64,000 bases of DNA from Chitinophagaceae bacterium IBVUCB1 (GTDB taxonomy: Bacteria; Bacteroidota; Bacteroidia; Chitinophagales; Chitinophagaceae). Position numbers and translations under genes: made by a program. The stretch spans positions 1,213,630-1,277,629 of the forward strand of contig NFUW01000002.1 of assembly GCA_002127285.1 (NCBI GenBank), written 5' to 3'. Under the pieces are notes generated by a model that was not told the DNA's origin, did no database searches, and worked only from the letters and a program-made list of their open reading frames with translations. This document shows positions 44,501 to 53,521 of the stretch, one piece after another. How positions within the stretch are numbered: the stretch's first letter is position 1; every line of letters begins with the position of its first letter.

Positions 44501-46128
44501 AAAAGGGCAGTTGACAATTTTGGACGGATATTCAGGTTGTCCTGATGGGTAATTATAAAGTCTTTAAGTGAAGAATTTTGCCTGATAAAAGAACGCGTCC
44601 AAACGAAGGCTTGAAGTGTTTGATGCGCAAATGAAAAACTCTTGTTGCTACTATTCTTTACCAACAAACCAGCATTAACTAAAAAGTCGATGTCGTCTTT
44701 ATTTTCCTCATATCGGACAATTGGCAAAGCCTGTTTTGCATCAGTTGTCATTATCGCGGCAACGTGTAATAAAAATTCCGCTCGTCTGTCGCGAGCTGCA
44801 CCAATGCCTAATGATATTCTCCAGATGTCCTCATACAACTCTATGTGTGAGGCAAAATGTTTTTCAGGATTGTTTTTAAGATAGTATAGATAAAAATTCA
44901 GGTTGCTAGGCTTTGACAAAAAGCTCTTGAAACTTTGGTCGGCACTTTGCACCTCCACTCCACCTTGCCTTAATACCTCTTCTGTAACTTCCCAAGTGAG
45001 CGGGGACAACTGTATCTTCTGCGCCTTTATACCAGACAGTCGCACATCATGGTCAAATTCAAATGGACGTGACGAGGCGACAAGGTGGATATTTGGCACA
45101 AAGCGAAGCTGTTTAACCAAATTTAGCAAGACAGATAGTCTGTTGGTCTTTACATCCACTAATTCGCTTAAGGTATCAAGTTGGTCAATAAAGACAAAAA
45201 TGCGGCCAAATTGAGAGGCAACCTTTAGACATTCATCAACAGGACCCGGTAAGCCCAAATCCTCTCCCAACGTGGCAAAGTCTACCACCGAAGAACCTAG
45301 CTGATCGGCTTTTATTGCTAGTACAATTTCCTCGTCGTCAACAAGCGATTGCGCAAGTTTAGAGAGAAGAGCGCTTTTTCCGGTGCCTGGATCTCCCAAT
45401 ACTATTGAGGAAGAAGACAGGTCTGCGTCAAATTGTATAGTAATATCTTCTTCCTCACTACGTTCTATCCACTTGTCATTAGAACGCAGTGTGCGTGGCC
45501 AATTAAGCAGGCCTTTTGATGCTTCGAAAAAATACTTCAATACCTGCGGCTTGCTATGCAGCTTCAACATTGCATCACTTGGGGTCAATAGATGGTCTCT
45601 TATCTCGTTAACTGTATTCTCAATTTCACCCATGCTGAAAACCAGTTTGCGATTCGTACTGGAATAATGAGGATAAAAGTCGTCTATGATAGACGGATAC
45701 ATTTCAATCCTACTTGCAATATCCTCCCAACCATAAACAAACACTTTTATCTTATTCGTAGAATGATTGTCCCTGGTAATTTGCCTTGCAACCTTTTGGA
45801 TTTTTCTGTCACGTGCAGCTGTAGTGGCAAGAATGAAGACCTGTGGATGACTTGGCTCAAAGGTTAATGCTTTTGCCACCTCAGCCCTCAGTTCCTTTTC
45901 CGTTACTTGTGCTCCGTACTGCTTGTCCTTCCCTTTGCACTGAATACCGTAAAACTCTTGTGTCGTCGCGTCCGTGCCGTAAACGTCGACACCAAATTGG
46001 GATTGACCCTGCCTCCCATGTAACTGGGTGTTAGGGTCTTTGAGGATCTCCATCCAAAGTCTGTGGCAAAGACGTTCGAATTCCTGCCAGTCTTTTGGTG
46101 GTTCAAGTTGATAGTGATGCATAGCCAT
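41581..46128 (-). CDS. Avs4-like STAND NTPase with N-terminal Mrr-like nuclease
   Basis: Residues ~1-150 resemble a restriction-endonuclease (Mrr/PD-(D/E)XK) domain, with Asp48 in FGVDVYG and Gln63-Lys65 in GIQCKGK. A P-loop NTPase follows, with Walker A GDPGTGKS (245-252) and Walker B FVFIDQLD (311-318). The remaining ~1100 residues are helical repeats suited to sensing a ligand. This order (nuclease, STAND ATPase, long sensor) is that of the Avs (AVAST) antiviral proteins; a nuclease of the Mrr type is the Avs4 arrangement. In Avs, binding of a phage protein causes assembly and DNA cutting. Which phage protein is recognised here is unknown. Confidence 0.8.
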   Translation of the reverse strand: MAMHHYQLEPPKDWQEFERLCHRLWMEILKDPNTQLHGRQGQSQFGVDVYGTDATTQEFYGIQCKGKDKQYGAQVTEKELRAEVAKALTFEPSHPQVFILATTAARDRKIQKVARQITRDNHSTNKIKVFVYGWEDIASRIEMYPSIIDDFYPHYSSTNRKLVFSMGEIENTVNEIRDHLLTPSDAMLKLHSKPQVLKYFFEASKGLLNWPRTLRSNDKWIERSEEEDITIQFDADLSSSSIVLGDPGTGKSALLSKLAQSLVDDEEIVLAIKADQLGSSVVDFATLGEDLGLPGPVDECLKVASQFGRIFVFIDQLDTLSELVDVKTNRLSVLLNLVKQLRFVPNIHLVASSRPFEFDHDVRLSGIKAQKIQLSPLTWEVTEEVLRQGGVEVQSADQSFKSFLSKPSNLNFYLYYLKNNPEKHFASHIELYEDIWRISLGIGAARDRRAEFLLHVAAIMTTDAKQALPIVRYEENKDDIDFLVNAGLLVKNSSNKSFSFAHQTLQAFVWTRSFIRQNSSLKDFIITHQDNLNIRPKLSTALFYLRDADLDEYNAQITSILITDNTTIRRHVIHLMIECIGAHHDPNSYEVAALKHLSKDEYYQGRICKAVSGKVKWFDSFKNDVILTLMVGNSTSKFVATFILSSVLGDRYEEILKLIDQYWKTPEDVNLIFYVLRSANYWTPQILELAKYLVVHENVHGNVPGMLYHIAAEKSAAMAIELTAHFVNNRFKVIINTTPATPPPAPENASEIEQYYHSEKYSIRKHFESIMDFGHSWHDFEKVAAKAPKDFIENFWSFFLTGCEKTRSNYEYDNNSYHDCWGGWFHLSDEHRDYRGKYFAEALEQSIKLYASENKQEFLELYSANKNSEYLPVQRILMKGLIEIASEDPGFVLDELLADKRRMKLGSTHENKFTGTIEIIAKLSQYLGDSQRKRLQDYIKSYNARESEVGASAESKQWDIERNRKVRYNLLAAIGDDLLDESAKRHMQEEKRALGAGIEDSLDVGGVTISGQVSRMTEEQFEKAKDIDIIKCFRAFPDSGENDWPSRRNNAGALELSRTFEKFALKNPQKAIRVIQQLDIANLLGVGYGLIGISKSDIKQQELLDLIVQLDSVFSSPAFYDDAARAIANKLTIDLPLSEEWLERIGNWIAAKPKTQEATAEQQLPDEDANEHNQEDSKEEKISGVLWGHGKMYGVPSGNFQILQTITIGYLLRKEPLTGPWSAKIIEYIKRGDSVDVWRAFLALTFPRAVGLCKPGEIECIVDEIISSYPEITSGTELAFTFAECAKYVSENKLLYWLDTMCIGKSAKILQVYGEVLGVKWIINPSSKETNRRIDDLIQNKNIPGLSGLAFTLENVWQYRKLLITPLFIRLIELKEKQVTTILIDLLRGFDLVQSAELNAIIDSFISTKSFDLIDYPDSFIAHCMLPLIQYEPDRVARVCDALISANGKNLGDISTGASAGTSDMITIAITIHNMGKEYQKIGLDIFERLMNFDAYQIQDALKKIDALPQIRVIA

Positions 46129-46473
46129 AGTTCTATCTCATATTAGTTCTGCAAATTACGAAGTGTAACCTGTAGGTGTGGCGTTTTCAATCTTAACTAA
46201 TATCTTAGATATCCACATATTTTTCAGAGCGAAACTACGTCCGTCACCATATTTCGGCTGTTGGAACTGTTAGCATATTTATTAAAAGCCTCTCTAAAGT
46301 GCGGCTTTTACTTTTAATCTAAAAGAAATATCGATCAAATAATATTATTGCATGCTGCTATCTCTTGAGCCGTCGACACAAGCTTTTTGCACATCATTTT
46401 TTCTTTGAACAAATGTCACCATTATCTTTTTTGAATTTCGCTCTGTAAATTGATAAGAAATGAAACTCATTAT
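46129..46473. promoter_or_regulatory. 345-bp divergent control region with one hairpin
   Basis: The region separates the starts of the Avs4-like gene (-) and the HEPN-like gene (+), so both promoters should lie here. TAAAAGCC (46283-46290) pairs with GGCTTTTA (46303-46310) around a 12-nt loop. No further genes or clear boxes were seen. Confidence 0.5.
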
Positions 46474-47124
46474 ATGAATAGAAAAGAGATTATAATTGGT
46501 GCAATGAGCCTAGCTTTAGTCGCAGTAGTAATATTGTGGTGGTTGGAACAACAAGATAAAGAAAAATGGAAACAGGTTGCAAAAGAAAAGGATCAGGCAG
46601 CTAAAGACCAAGAAGATTATAGTAGACAACTAGAAATAAACAATCTTCGACTAATTCAGGAATTATTGAAAGCAGATTTGGCTTTGCCTGATATAGTTAA
46701 GAAACAACTGCTAGATTTAATTACAAGATATGAAATTAGAAACGCTCAAATTGCAATTGAGATAAGTTCGGTAGTTAAATTAATCGAAGTTGGAGAGTTT
46801 GAAAAAGGTGTAATGGCCATTGCCAAAATTATCGAGAATATCCTTAAAGAGAAGCTTCAAAAACGAGAAGAATTAATGAAGACTTTGACGAAACCGAATG
46901 GCAAAAAGAAGCGTGCAGTTTTTGCGGACTATATTGAATGTGCAAAACAGGTTGGGATATTCGACAAGGCAGAAGCACATTTCGCGTTAGGAATAAAAGA
47001 GTATAGAAATGAAGAAGCACATGTAGTTGGCGTTAAACGGCAACTCAACTATAATATGAGCTCGATTCTTACTGGCATTGAGTTAATCCTTAAATGTGAT
47101 TCCTTTAGTTTTAGTGCAAATTAA
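46474..47124 (+). CDS. Membrane-anchored HEPN-like protein
   Basis: The start at 46474 is preferred to the in-frame ATG at 46450 because it places the membrane helix (about residues 5-24, IIIGAMSLALVAVVILWWL) near the N-terminus; the protein is then 216 residues. A charged coiled-coil region (27-75) leads to a helical domain that ends with RNEEAH (Arg178-His183). This is the R-N-x3-H type motif of HEPN ribonucleases. HEPN proteins in defence islands are commonly RNA-cutting effectors. The RNase activity is inferred from the motif and location, with no partner gene evident apart from the divergent Avs4-like gene. Confidence 0.65.
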   Translation: MNRKEIIIGAMSLALVAVVILWWLEQQDKEKWKQVAKEKDQAAKDQEDYSRQLEINNLRLIQELLKADLALPDIVKKQLLDLITRYEIRNAQIAIEISSVVKLIEVGEFEKGVMAIAKIIENILKEKLQKREELMKTLTKPNGKKKRAVFADYIECAKQVGIFDKAEAHFALGIKEYRNEEAHVVGVKRQLNYNMSSILTGIELILKCDSFSFSAN

Positions 47125-47275
47125 AAAAATTCCGAATTGCTCAGAGTGTGTCAACCTAGCCATTAAAAGCAACAAAATGCACTATTACAAGTTGAAAATT
47201 CATGAAAAATGTGAATAATTATAATTGAATACCAATGTATTATGTCTTGATGATCAATAAAAACATAATCATTAT

Positions 47276-48574
47276 CTAGGTAATTACTTTATTTACCTCG
47301 GGATTCTTTATAGCAACCTTTTCCAAATATTCTAATTTCTGGGATAATGAAGCACCATGACCATATTTTGGACGCTGAAACTTGTGTCCCATGAGTTCAG
47401 CTTGTACCCTATCCGGGGCATTCGCCGCTAAAAGCCTATCCTGAAAGCTGTGACGGAATGAGTACAATGAATGTTTTTCTGATGGCAATAATGCATGCTC
47501 ACGCAGGAATTTGTTCAAAAACCCTGTAAGGCTATCTGTTTTATCTCTGTATCGTGTAAATCCTTCCGGTAATTTTTTGAATGCTTCTAAGGCATGTCCG
47601 ACCAAAGGAATTTCACGCTCACTATGAGATGTTTTTAGTTCTCGTTCCTTGCGGTCTTTAATACTAATATGCGGTATTTCATGTCGCAGGATAATATCAC
47701 ATGGCAACAAGCCGGTTAGTTCAGACGGCCTTGCCCCTGTTTCAGCAGCTACATGTAAAAACCATTTTGCTTGCTCATTGAGCAATTCCAGTTTAGGGCT
47801 ATGCAAGATTGTCTTGATTTGTTCCGTTGATAAGGGGAGCCTGGTTTGTTTATGCCTGGACTTGATTTTGATTTTCTTGAATAGGTGAGCTATATCCAAG
47901 CCCAATTTCAGATGATCAGATACGGTTTCAAAAATCACCTTCAGGTGAATGAAATCTTTATTTGCAGTGTCCGGATTCATATCATCCTTATCAATACGCC
48001 CAAGCCACCAATCCCTGAAGGCAAGCATATCTTCACGGGTAATTGTCGATAGCTCTTTATTTCCAACAGCTTTCACAAAGTTTGAAACTGTCCGTTTACG
48101 TGGATTTTCCCATTTCCTTACCTTATCTAAAGGCTTATTCAGGATTTTGTCCTTCGAAAGTTCCCAATACTTTTTGAGAGCTTCTTTAATCGTTAATGCC
48201 GGGATGGCCTTTGCACCCAATACAGCCTCGACCTGGGGAAGGGTGGCATCTTTCAAGACCAATATTCGCTCCACTAGCTCAAGGATGGGCAGGTTCGCTA
48301 CTACCGACATAGGTTCATAGGAAAACCCCAACTGGCGGGCAATTTTAACGGTTTTACTAAAGCGGGAATTGTCGTGCCTGACTTTGCCTTTGACAAGTTC
48401 ATACCAATAGGACTCAACCTGTTCGTTAAAAACCACAGCCCTCTTTAGGGCAATACTTTTACTATCTGTTTTGAGAGACACACGGATATTTTGACGGGTA
48501 TCGTACTCGCGCATTTCTTCAGGCACCCGGCGGTTATAGTAATAATATCCCCGTACTTTAATCAATCGCATCAT
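47276..48574 (-). CDS. Tyrosine recombinase (site-specific integrase)
   Basis: The 432-residue protein has a short N-terminal domain with YYYNRRVPEEMREY typical of DUF6538-type integrases, a SAM-like core-binding domain (~125-235) and a catalytic domain with Arg282 (ETGARPSELTG), Arg374 (YSFRHSF), His397 (ELMGHKF) and a candidate nucleophile Tyr404. The His of the usual HxxR box is Tyr371, a known variant. It lies 135 bp from the first copy of the repeat that brackets the RmuC-SIR2-HerA cassette, so it could move that cassette or the larger island. The start may be at the second Met (48571). Confidence 0.9.
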   Translation of the reverse strand: MMRLIKVRGYYYYNRRVPEEMREYDTRQNIRVSLKTDSKSIALKRAVVFNEQVESYWYELVKGKVRHDNSRFSKTVKIARQLGFSYEPMSVVANLPILELVERILVLKDATLPQVEAVLGAKAIPALTIKEALKKYWELSKDKILNKPLDKVRKWENPRKRTVSNFVKAVGNKELSTITREDMLAFRDWWLGRIDKDDMNPDTANKDFIHLKVIFETVSDHLKLGLDIAHLFKKIKIKSRHKQTRLPLSTEQIKTILHSPKLELLNEQAKWFLHVAAETGARPSELTGLLPCDIILRHEIPHISIKDRKERELKTSHSEREIPLVGHALEAFKKLPEGFTRYRDKTDSLTGFLNKFLREHALLPSEKHSLYSFRHSFQDRLLAANAPDRVQAELMGHKFQRPKYGHGASLSQKLEYLEKVAIKNPEVNKVIT

Positions 48575-48708
48575 GCGTCACCTATTTCGTGTGATAAAAT
48601 GTGTGACGATTTATAATGATTCGAAAAACGATTCGTTGATAAATACGAAAATTGTGTTTCTTTTTAAGAAGATATATGCCAGTTAATAAGCCATAAACTG
48701 GCGGACAG

Positions 48709-48815
48709 AGAGTGCGCATTACCTAGCTCCTTAGTTCCGCTATTTTATTTTAGTTTTCGACACTTCACAGGATGTTTAATATTCATCGTGTGAATATAAA
48801 TTGTAGCATATGTTG
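48709..48815. repeat. Left copy of the diverged direct repeat bracketing RmuC-SIR2-HerA
   Basis: Beginning AGAGTGCGC (48709-48717), this block aligns with 53522-53625. Shared parts include CTTAGTTCCGCT (12 exact), TTTTAGTT, CACTT, CATGTTTAA-like (GATGTTTAA here) and CGTG(G)TG. It fills the middle of the 498-bp gene-free stretch 48575-49072. The remainder of that stretch is AT-rich promoter-like DNA with a candidate TTG ... TTTCTTTG pair at 49010-49043 upstream of the rmuC-like gene. Confidence 0.75.
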
Positions 48816-49072
48816 TGCAAATTGTACAAGCATTAATACGGATTTAATAGATCTGCTGCGGTAAATACAAGTCAATTAATGACAATCTAAATGCTAAAAT
48901 CGTTTAAAGTGAATCATTTGAGAGTAGAATCAAAGTATATATGGTAGTTGCAATTCCCATTTAAATGGTACTGGGCAAGATTTGCAAACTAAATAGGGTA
49001 TTTTACCCGTTGACACTTACATAAGTATATGTTTTCTTTGTGATATTATAAGGTGCGAAAGCGATAAAATTT

Positions 49073-50671
49073 ATGAGTATGATTGAAATTCAATTGTTTG
49101 TAGCTATTGTTCTATTGATCGCTATCCTATTGTTATTGTTGTTTCGGAAAACCAACAGTTCTAATGCTCAATTAACTACAGATATTTCCAAACTCGAGCA
49201 ATCCGTCAAAGGCGAATTCTCAATTAATAGAACAGAAAATCAACAAGCTTTTAAAGAAAGCCGCGAAGAGTTGAGTAAATCATTTTTGTTATTTAGTGAA
49301 AACATTTCTAAAAATATTTCTGAGCTGTCCATGCAACAGCAACGACAACTTGAGTCATTCTCTTTACAACTACAGCAACTGGTTAAAACGAATGAAGAAA
49401 AGATTGAGAAGCTTATATTGTCTAATGAAACAAAACAAAATGAATTTAAGGAGCAAGTAAACACGTCACTTACAGAAAACAGAGAAGAAAATATTCGCTC
49501 AATTAAAACAGTGCGAGAGGAAATCGCAACCTCTCTCAAAGATTTCCAGGAAACATTTACTGTTAACGTTAAGGATTTTAATGAGCTTCAAAGACAGAAG
49601 TTCGGAGATATGCAGACACGTCACGAGCAACTCAAAACAGACATGGAAACAAAATTTGAAAAAGTTCGTGATACTATTGAAAAGAAGCTTCATACGATCC
49701 AAGAAGAAAACAGTAAAAAGCTTGAGGAAATGCGTCAAACTGTTGATGAAAAACTTCAGTCAACCGTTGAAAAGCGATTTAACGACTCCTTCAAGCTGAT
49801 AAGTGATAGATTAGAGCAAGTTCATAAAGGCTTAGGAGAAATGCAAACTCTTGCGACTGGAGTAGGTGATCTTAAAAAGGTTTTGTCAAACGTCAAAACG
49901 AGAGGAAATCTGGGTGAAATCCAATTGGGAGCAATACTGGAAGAAATGTTCTCAATTGAGCAATATGAACATAATGCTACTGTGCGTTCTGGCAGTCAGG
50001 AGCGTGTCGAATATGTAATAAAATTACCTGGCAAAAATGATGACAATAAGCCACTATTACTCCCTATAGATTCTAAATTCCCAAACGAAGACTACCAACG
50101 TTTATTAGATGCATATGATCAAGTTGGAGGTATAGATGCTAAAGCGCTAGAAAGTGTAAATCGGCAGTTCGAAACAGCAGTTAAACGCTGTGCAAAAGAT
50201 ATTCGGGAAAAGTATATTAATCCGCCAACAACGACAGATTTTGCAATTATGTTTGTACCAACCGAGGGGCTATATGCAGAAATATTACGACGTGCAGGAC
50301 TTTTTGAAATTCTGCGCAGGGATTATCGTGTTACCGTTGTGGGGCCGACAAACCTTGTAGCGTTCCTAAATAGCTTACAGATGGGCTTTAGAACGCTAGC
50401 GATTGAAAAGAGGTCCAGTGAGGTATGGGAAATATTAGGTGCGGTGAAAACAGAATTTGGAAAATTTGGTGACGTTTTAGATAAGACTAAGAAAAAGCTC
50501 CTTGAAGCTACCAATTCGATTGATACAGCAAGTGTTCGCACGAGGGCAATTGAGCGTCAACTCCGCAAAGTGCAGGAGCTACCACAAGAGCAGGCAATGA
50601 CACTAATAGGTCAATCCTTAGCTTCAGAAGAAGAACAAATTGTTGATGAGGAAGTAGACAAGTCAGAATGA
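49073..50671 (+). CDS. RmuC-family protein, first gene of the RmuC-SIR2-HerA operon
   Basis: The 532-residue protein has one N-terminal membrane helix (about residues 6-24), a long coiled coil (30-265) and a full RmuC domain (~270-490). RmuC marks include RGNLGEIQLGAILEEMF, LLPIDSKFPNEDYQRLL, FAIMFVPTEGLYAE and VVGPTNLVAFLNSLQMGF. RmuC is related to restriction-type nuclease folds and limits inversion-type rearrangements in E. coli. The SIR2 gene starts 4 bp after its stop, so it belongs to the defence operon. It may anchor the complex at the membrane or act as a nuclease. Confidence 0.9.
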   Translation: MSMIEIQLFVAIVLLIAILLLLLFRKTNSSNAQLTTDISKLEQSVKGEFSINRTENQQAFKESREELSKSFLLFSENISKNISELSMQQQRQLESFSLQLQQLVKTNEEKIEKLILSNETKQNEFKEQVNTSLTENREENIRSIKTVREEIATSLKDFQETFTVNVKDFNELQRQKFGDMQTRHEQLKTDMETKFEKVRDTIEKKLHTIQEENSKKLEEMRQTVDEKLQSTVEKRFNDSFKLISDRLEQVHKGLGEMQTLATGVGDLKKVLSNVKTRGNLGEIQLGAILEEMFSIEQYEHNATVRSGSQERVEYVIKLPGKNDDNKPLLLPIDSKFPNEDYQRLLDAYDQVGGIDAKALESVNRQFETAVKRCAKDIREKYINPPTTTDFAIMFVPTEGLYAEILRRAGLFEILRRDYRVTVVGPTNLVAFLNSLQMGFRTLAIEKRSSEVWEILGAVKTEFGKFGDVLDKTKKKLLEATNSIDTASVRTRAIERQLRKVQELPQEQAMTLIGQSLASEEEQIVDEEVDKSE

Positions 50672-50675
50672 TACT

Positions 50676-51707
50676 ATGAGTAGAGATACATTATATAAAA
50701 TTATTCAGGAATGCACAAACAGGGTTCCATTAGTGGTTTTGGGTAGTGGTGCATCAATTCCATGGGGATTGCCTTCAATGTGGACTCTTGGTGAACATTT
50801 AAAATCAGTTGTTAGCTTCACTGATTCTGATGAAAAAAGTCAATTTGAGCAATTCAAAACGAGATTTGATGCTTGCGGTGATTTGGAGCTAACTTTGAAT
50901 GACATTCAATTACGACCAAATGTTTTAAAAGAAATCGTAATTAAAACTTGGGAATTAGTTTCAAATGCTGATTTAGATGCTTATAATAAGATTATTTGTA
51001 GAACTGAACCAATTCCGCTAACTGAGTTGTTTTCACACTTTTTACAAACAGCGGGTAGACGGGTAGCAGTGATAACAACCAATTACGATAGAATTGCAGA
51101 GTATGCTGCTGGAATTGCAGAGGCATATATTTGTAACGGATTTGCAACTAATATAATTGGTCATTTCTCCGATTTGATTCACCAAAATAACTTTTCTAAC
51201 ATGCGAGGGTTTAGCGGGCAGGTGAATATTTGGAAAGTACATGGTTCGCTTGATTGGTATCGGACGTCATCAGGAGTTAGTGTTCAACTACCCATGAGGT
51301 CTCAAGTTCCAAATGACCATACACCATCCATAGTAACCCCAGGAATTAGTAAATATTACGAAACACACAGTGAGCCATATCGTACTATTTCAGCCCAAGC
51401 TGATAGAGAAATCGAGGCTGCAACTGGATTTTTATGTATCGGATATGGCTTCAATGATGAACATGTCCAGCCAAAACTAATAACACAAATCAGGAATGGA
51501 AAGCCAATAATAGTAATTACAAAGGTGCTAACAGAAAAAATTAAAAGTTCTATCATTGGCAATAACTGCAAGAATTACGTACTAATAGAGCAGGACCAAA
51601 ACGAGCCTACAGGTTCAAGAATTTACTCATCAAAATTGGGTGAATTAATTATACCAGACAGTGATTACTGGTCTCTTAAATCATATTTAACAATCGTAAA
51701 GTCATAA
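50676..51707 (+). CDS. SIR2-like NADase defence protein
   Basis: The 343-residue protein is a SIR2-like domain: GSGAS at 23-27, TTNYDRIAEY with Asn136 and Asp138, and KVHGSLDW with the catalytic-type His189. CIGYGFNDEH near residue 250 closes the nucleotide site. Bacterial SIR2 defence proteins degrade NAD+ when phage is sensed. It is placed 4 bp after the RmuC gene and 1 bp before HerA. Paired SIR2-HerA genes are a known antiviral system (Nezha), in which HerA and SIR2 form one large assembly. Confidence 0.93.
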   Translation: MSRDTLYKIIQECTNRVPLVVLGSGASIPWGLPSMWTLGEHLKSVVSFTDSDEKSQFEQFKTRFDACGDLELTLNDIQLRPNVLKEIVIKTWELVSNADLDAYNKIICRTEPIPLTELFSHFLQTAGRRVAVITTNYDRIAEYAAGIAEAYICNGFATNIIGHFSDLIHQNNFSNMRGFSGQVNIWKVHGSLDWYRTSSGVSVQLPMRSQVPNDHTPSIVTPGISKYYETHSEPYRTISAQADREIEAATGFLCIGYGFNDEHVQPKLITQIRNGKPIIVITKVLTEKIKSSIIGNNCKNYVLIEQDQNEPTGSRIYSSKLGELIIPDSDYWSLKSYLTIVKS

Positions 51708-51708
51708 A

Positions 51709-53454
51709 ATGTCTCTTTTAAACTTTAAAGACGAAGAAGCAATTGGAACAGTTTTTAGTGTTGACACTTCAACGCTTATCATCAAAGTGGATGATTTAAA
51801 CAAATTAAGAAAGCTTCAAGTCAATCACCTTATTGCAATCAGAAGCTCTAAAGCTGGTCAACACTTAATAGGAATTATCAACCGAATAACACGAAAAGCT
51901 AGCGATGAGGAGAAACCTGTTTCCGAGGAGTTAGGATTTGCTGGATTGTTGTTAACAGAAAACACACTTAAGATTAATCTTATAGGCACTTTTTTTGATA
52001 AACATGGGACTAAAGACAATGTCTTTAGAAGGAACCTTGATTCAGTCCCAGAAATTGAAGCTCTTAGTTTCCCGGTTGAAGGCGAATACATTACTGCTTT
52101 TATGAAAAGTATTTCCGCACATGAAAACTATAAACTGCCCCTAATGCTTGGTCGGTATTCTATTGATGAGAATGCTGAAGCGTTTTTAGACGGGGACAAG
52201 TTTTTTCAGCGCCATGCAGTAATAGTTGGAAGCACAGGTTCAGGGAAGTCTTGGTGCGTTGCTAAAATTATAGAACAGATAGCGAAATTGCCGATGGCAA
52301 ATTCGCTGTTATTTGACATTCATGGAGAGTATAGCGGTAAAGATTTTAAGGCTGATGGCATCCAGCATATCAAAGTCGCAAACCCAGGAGATCTTGGCAA
52401 AAAGGGCAATCTTGCTAAGAATGTATTAATGCTACCATATTGGCTACTTAGTTATGAAGAAATGTTGGCTATGCTGCTTGATAGGAGTGATAGTAATGCA
52501 CCTAATCAAGCTATGTTGTTTTCTAAAATAGTCTTTTCAGAAAAACAAAAATTCCTTAAGGAGGTCGGAGATACAATATTAAAAGAAAGTATAACAATTG
52601 ATAGTCCAATACCTTATAAAATCCAAAACGTTCTTGAGGAACTTAGTCGTTTAGACACTGAAATGGTCGCAGGAAGGTCAACAGAAAAACAGGGACCTTA
52701 TTTTGGGAAGTTAACACGGTTTATTCAACGCCTTGAGGCAAAAATTCAAGATAAGCGCCTAGGGTTTCTGTTTCAAATATCTGAAGATGAATTGAATTTA
52801 TCTTGGATGGAAGATTTATTTATAAAACTGATGTGTGGCAGCAAGCAGAATTCAAATAATGCTGGGGTGAAAATTATTGACTTTTCCGAAGTTCCATCGG
52901 ATGTCTTGCCTTTGGTGATTGGATTAGTCGCAAGATTGATTTTTACAATTCAGCAATGGACTCCTAAAGCTAAACAACATCCAATATGCCTGTTCTGTGA
53001 TGAAGCGCATTTATATATACCAGAACGAATGCATCAGGATGCAGCAGGTGAACTTTCATTAAAAAGCTTTGAAAGAATAGCTAAAGAGGGGCGTAAATAC
53101 GGTGTCAGCTTAATAGTAATCAGTCAACGTCCAGCTGAAGTAAATCGTACAGTCTTGAGTCAGTGTAATAATTTTATTTCATTAAGACTGGCGAACGCTG
53201 AAGATCAGTCGGTGATTAAGAAGCTGCTACCAGATAATCTTTCTGGAGTAACTGATGTGTTGCCTGTACTTGATATTGGTGAGGCACTGATTGTAGGGGA
53301 TGCTTCGTTGTTGCCGACAAGAGTGATAATCGATGAGCCTTCAATAAAACCAGAAAGTGCAACAGTTAAATTCTGGAAAGAATGGTGTGATGAATCTGTT
53401 GTACAAGATATTAAGGCAGCAGTTATTGGTCTTAGAATGCAATCTCGATCGTAG
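51709..53454 (+). CDS. HerA-type hexameric ATPase/translocase
   Basis: The 581-residue protein has an N-terminal HAS-barrel-like region (~10-150), Walker A VGSTGSGKS (173-181), Walker B LFCDEAH (428-434) and the Arg-finger-containing C-terminal part with ISQRPAEVNRTVLSQCNNF. HerA forms hexamers that thread DNA and, in the SIR2-HerA system, control the SIR2 NADase and may cut or unwind DNA. It starts 1 bp after the SIR2 stop and closes the operon. It is followed by the right copy of the bracketing repeat. Confidence 0.95.
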   Translation: MSLLNFKDEEAIGTVFSVDTSTLIIKVDDLNKLRKLQVNHLIAIRSSKAGQHLIGIINRITRKASDEEKPVSEELGFAGLLLTENTLKINLIGTFFDKHGTKDNVFRRNLDSVPEIEALSFPVEGEYITAFMKSISAHENYKLPLMLGRYSIDENAEAFLDGDKFFQRHAVIVGSTGSGKSWCVAKIIEQIAKLPMANSLLFDIHGEYSGKDFKADGIQHIKVANPGDLGKKGNLAKNVLMLPYWLLSYEEMLAMLLDRSDSNAPNQAMLFSKIVFSEKQKFLKEVGDTILKESITIDSPIPYKIQNVLEELSRLDTEMVAGRSTEKQGPYFGKLTRFIQRLEAKIQDKRLGFLFQISEDELNLSWMEDLFIKLMCGSKQNSNNAGVKIIDFSEVPSDVLPLVIGLVARLIFTIQQWTPKAKQHPICLFCDEAHLYIPERMHQDAAGELSLKSFERIAKEGRKYGVSLIVISQRPAEVNRTVLSQCNNFISLRLANAEDQSVIKKLLPDNLSGVTDVLPVLDIGEALIVGDASLLPTRVIIDEPSIKPESATVKFWKEWCDESVVQDIKAAVIGLRMQSRS

Positions 53455-53521
53455 AAATTACAAGTAGTTTATCTAATACACCAATTAAGATGTTGAATAT
53501 AAAAAATCATTTGGAAAGCGT

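Noticed and set aside
48709-48815. Reading the bracketing repeat as the true attachment site of the integrase at 47276-48574
   Set aside because: Position makes it possible, but the copies have diverged and no core-type sequence with inverted arm sites was seen, so only the repeat itself is reported as a feature.
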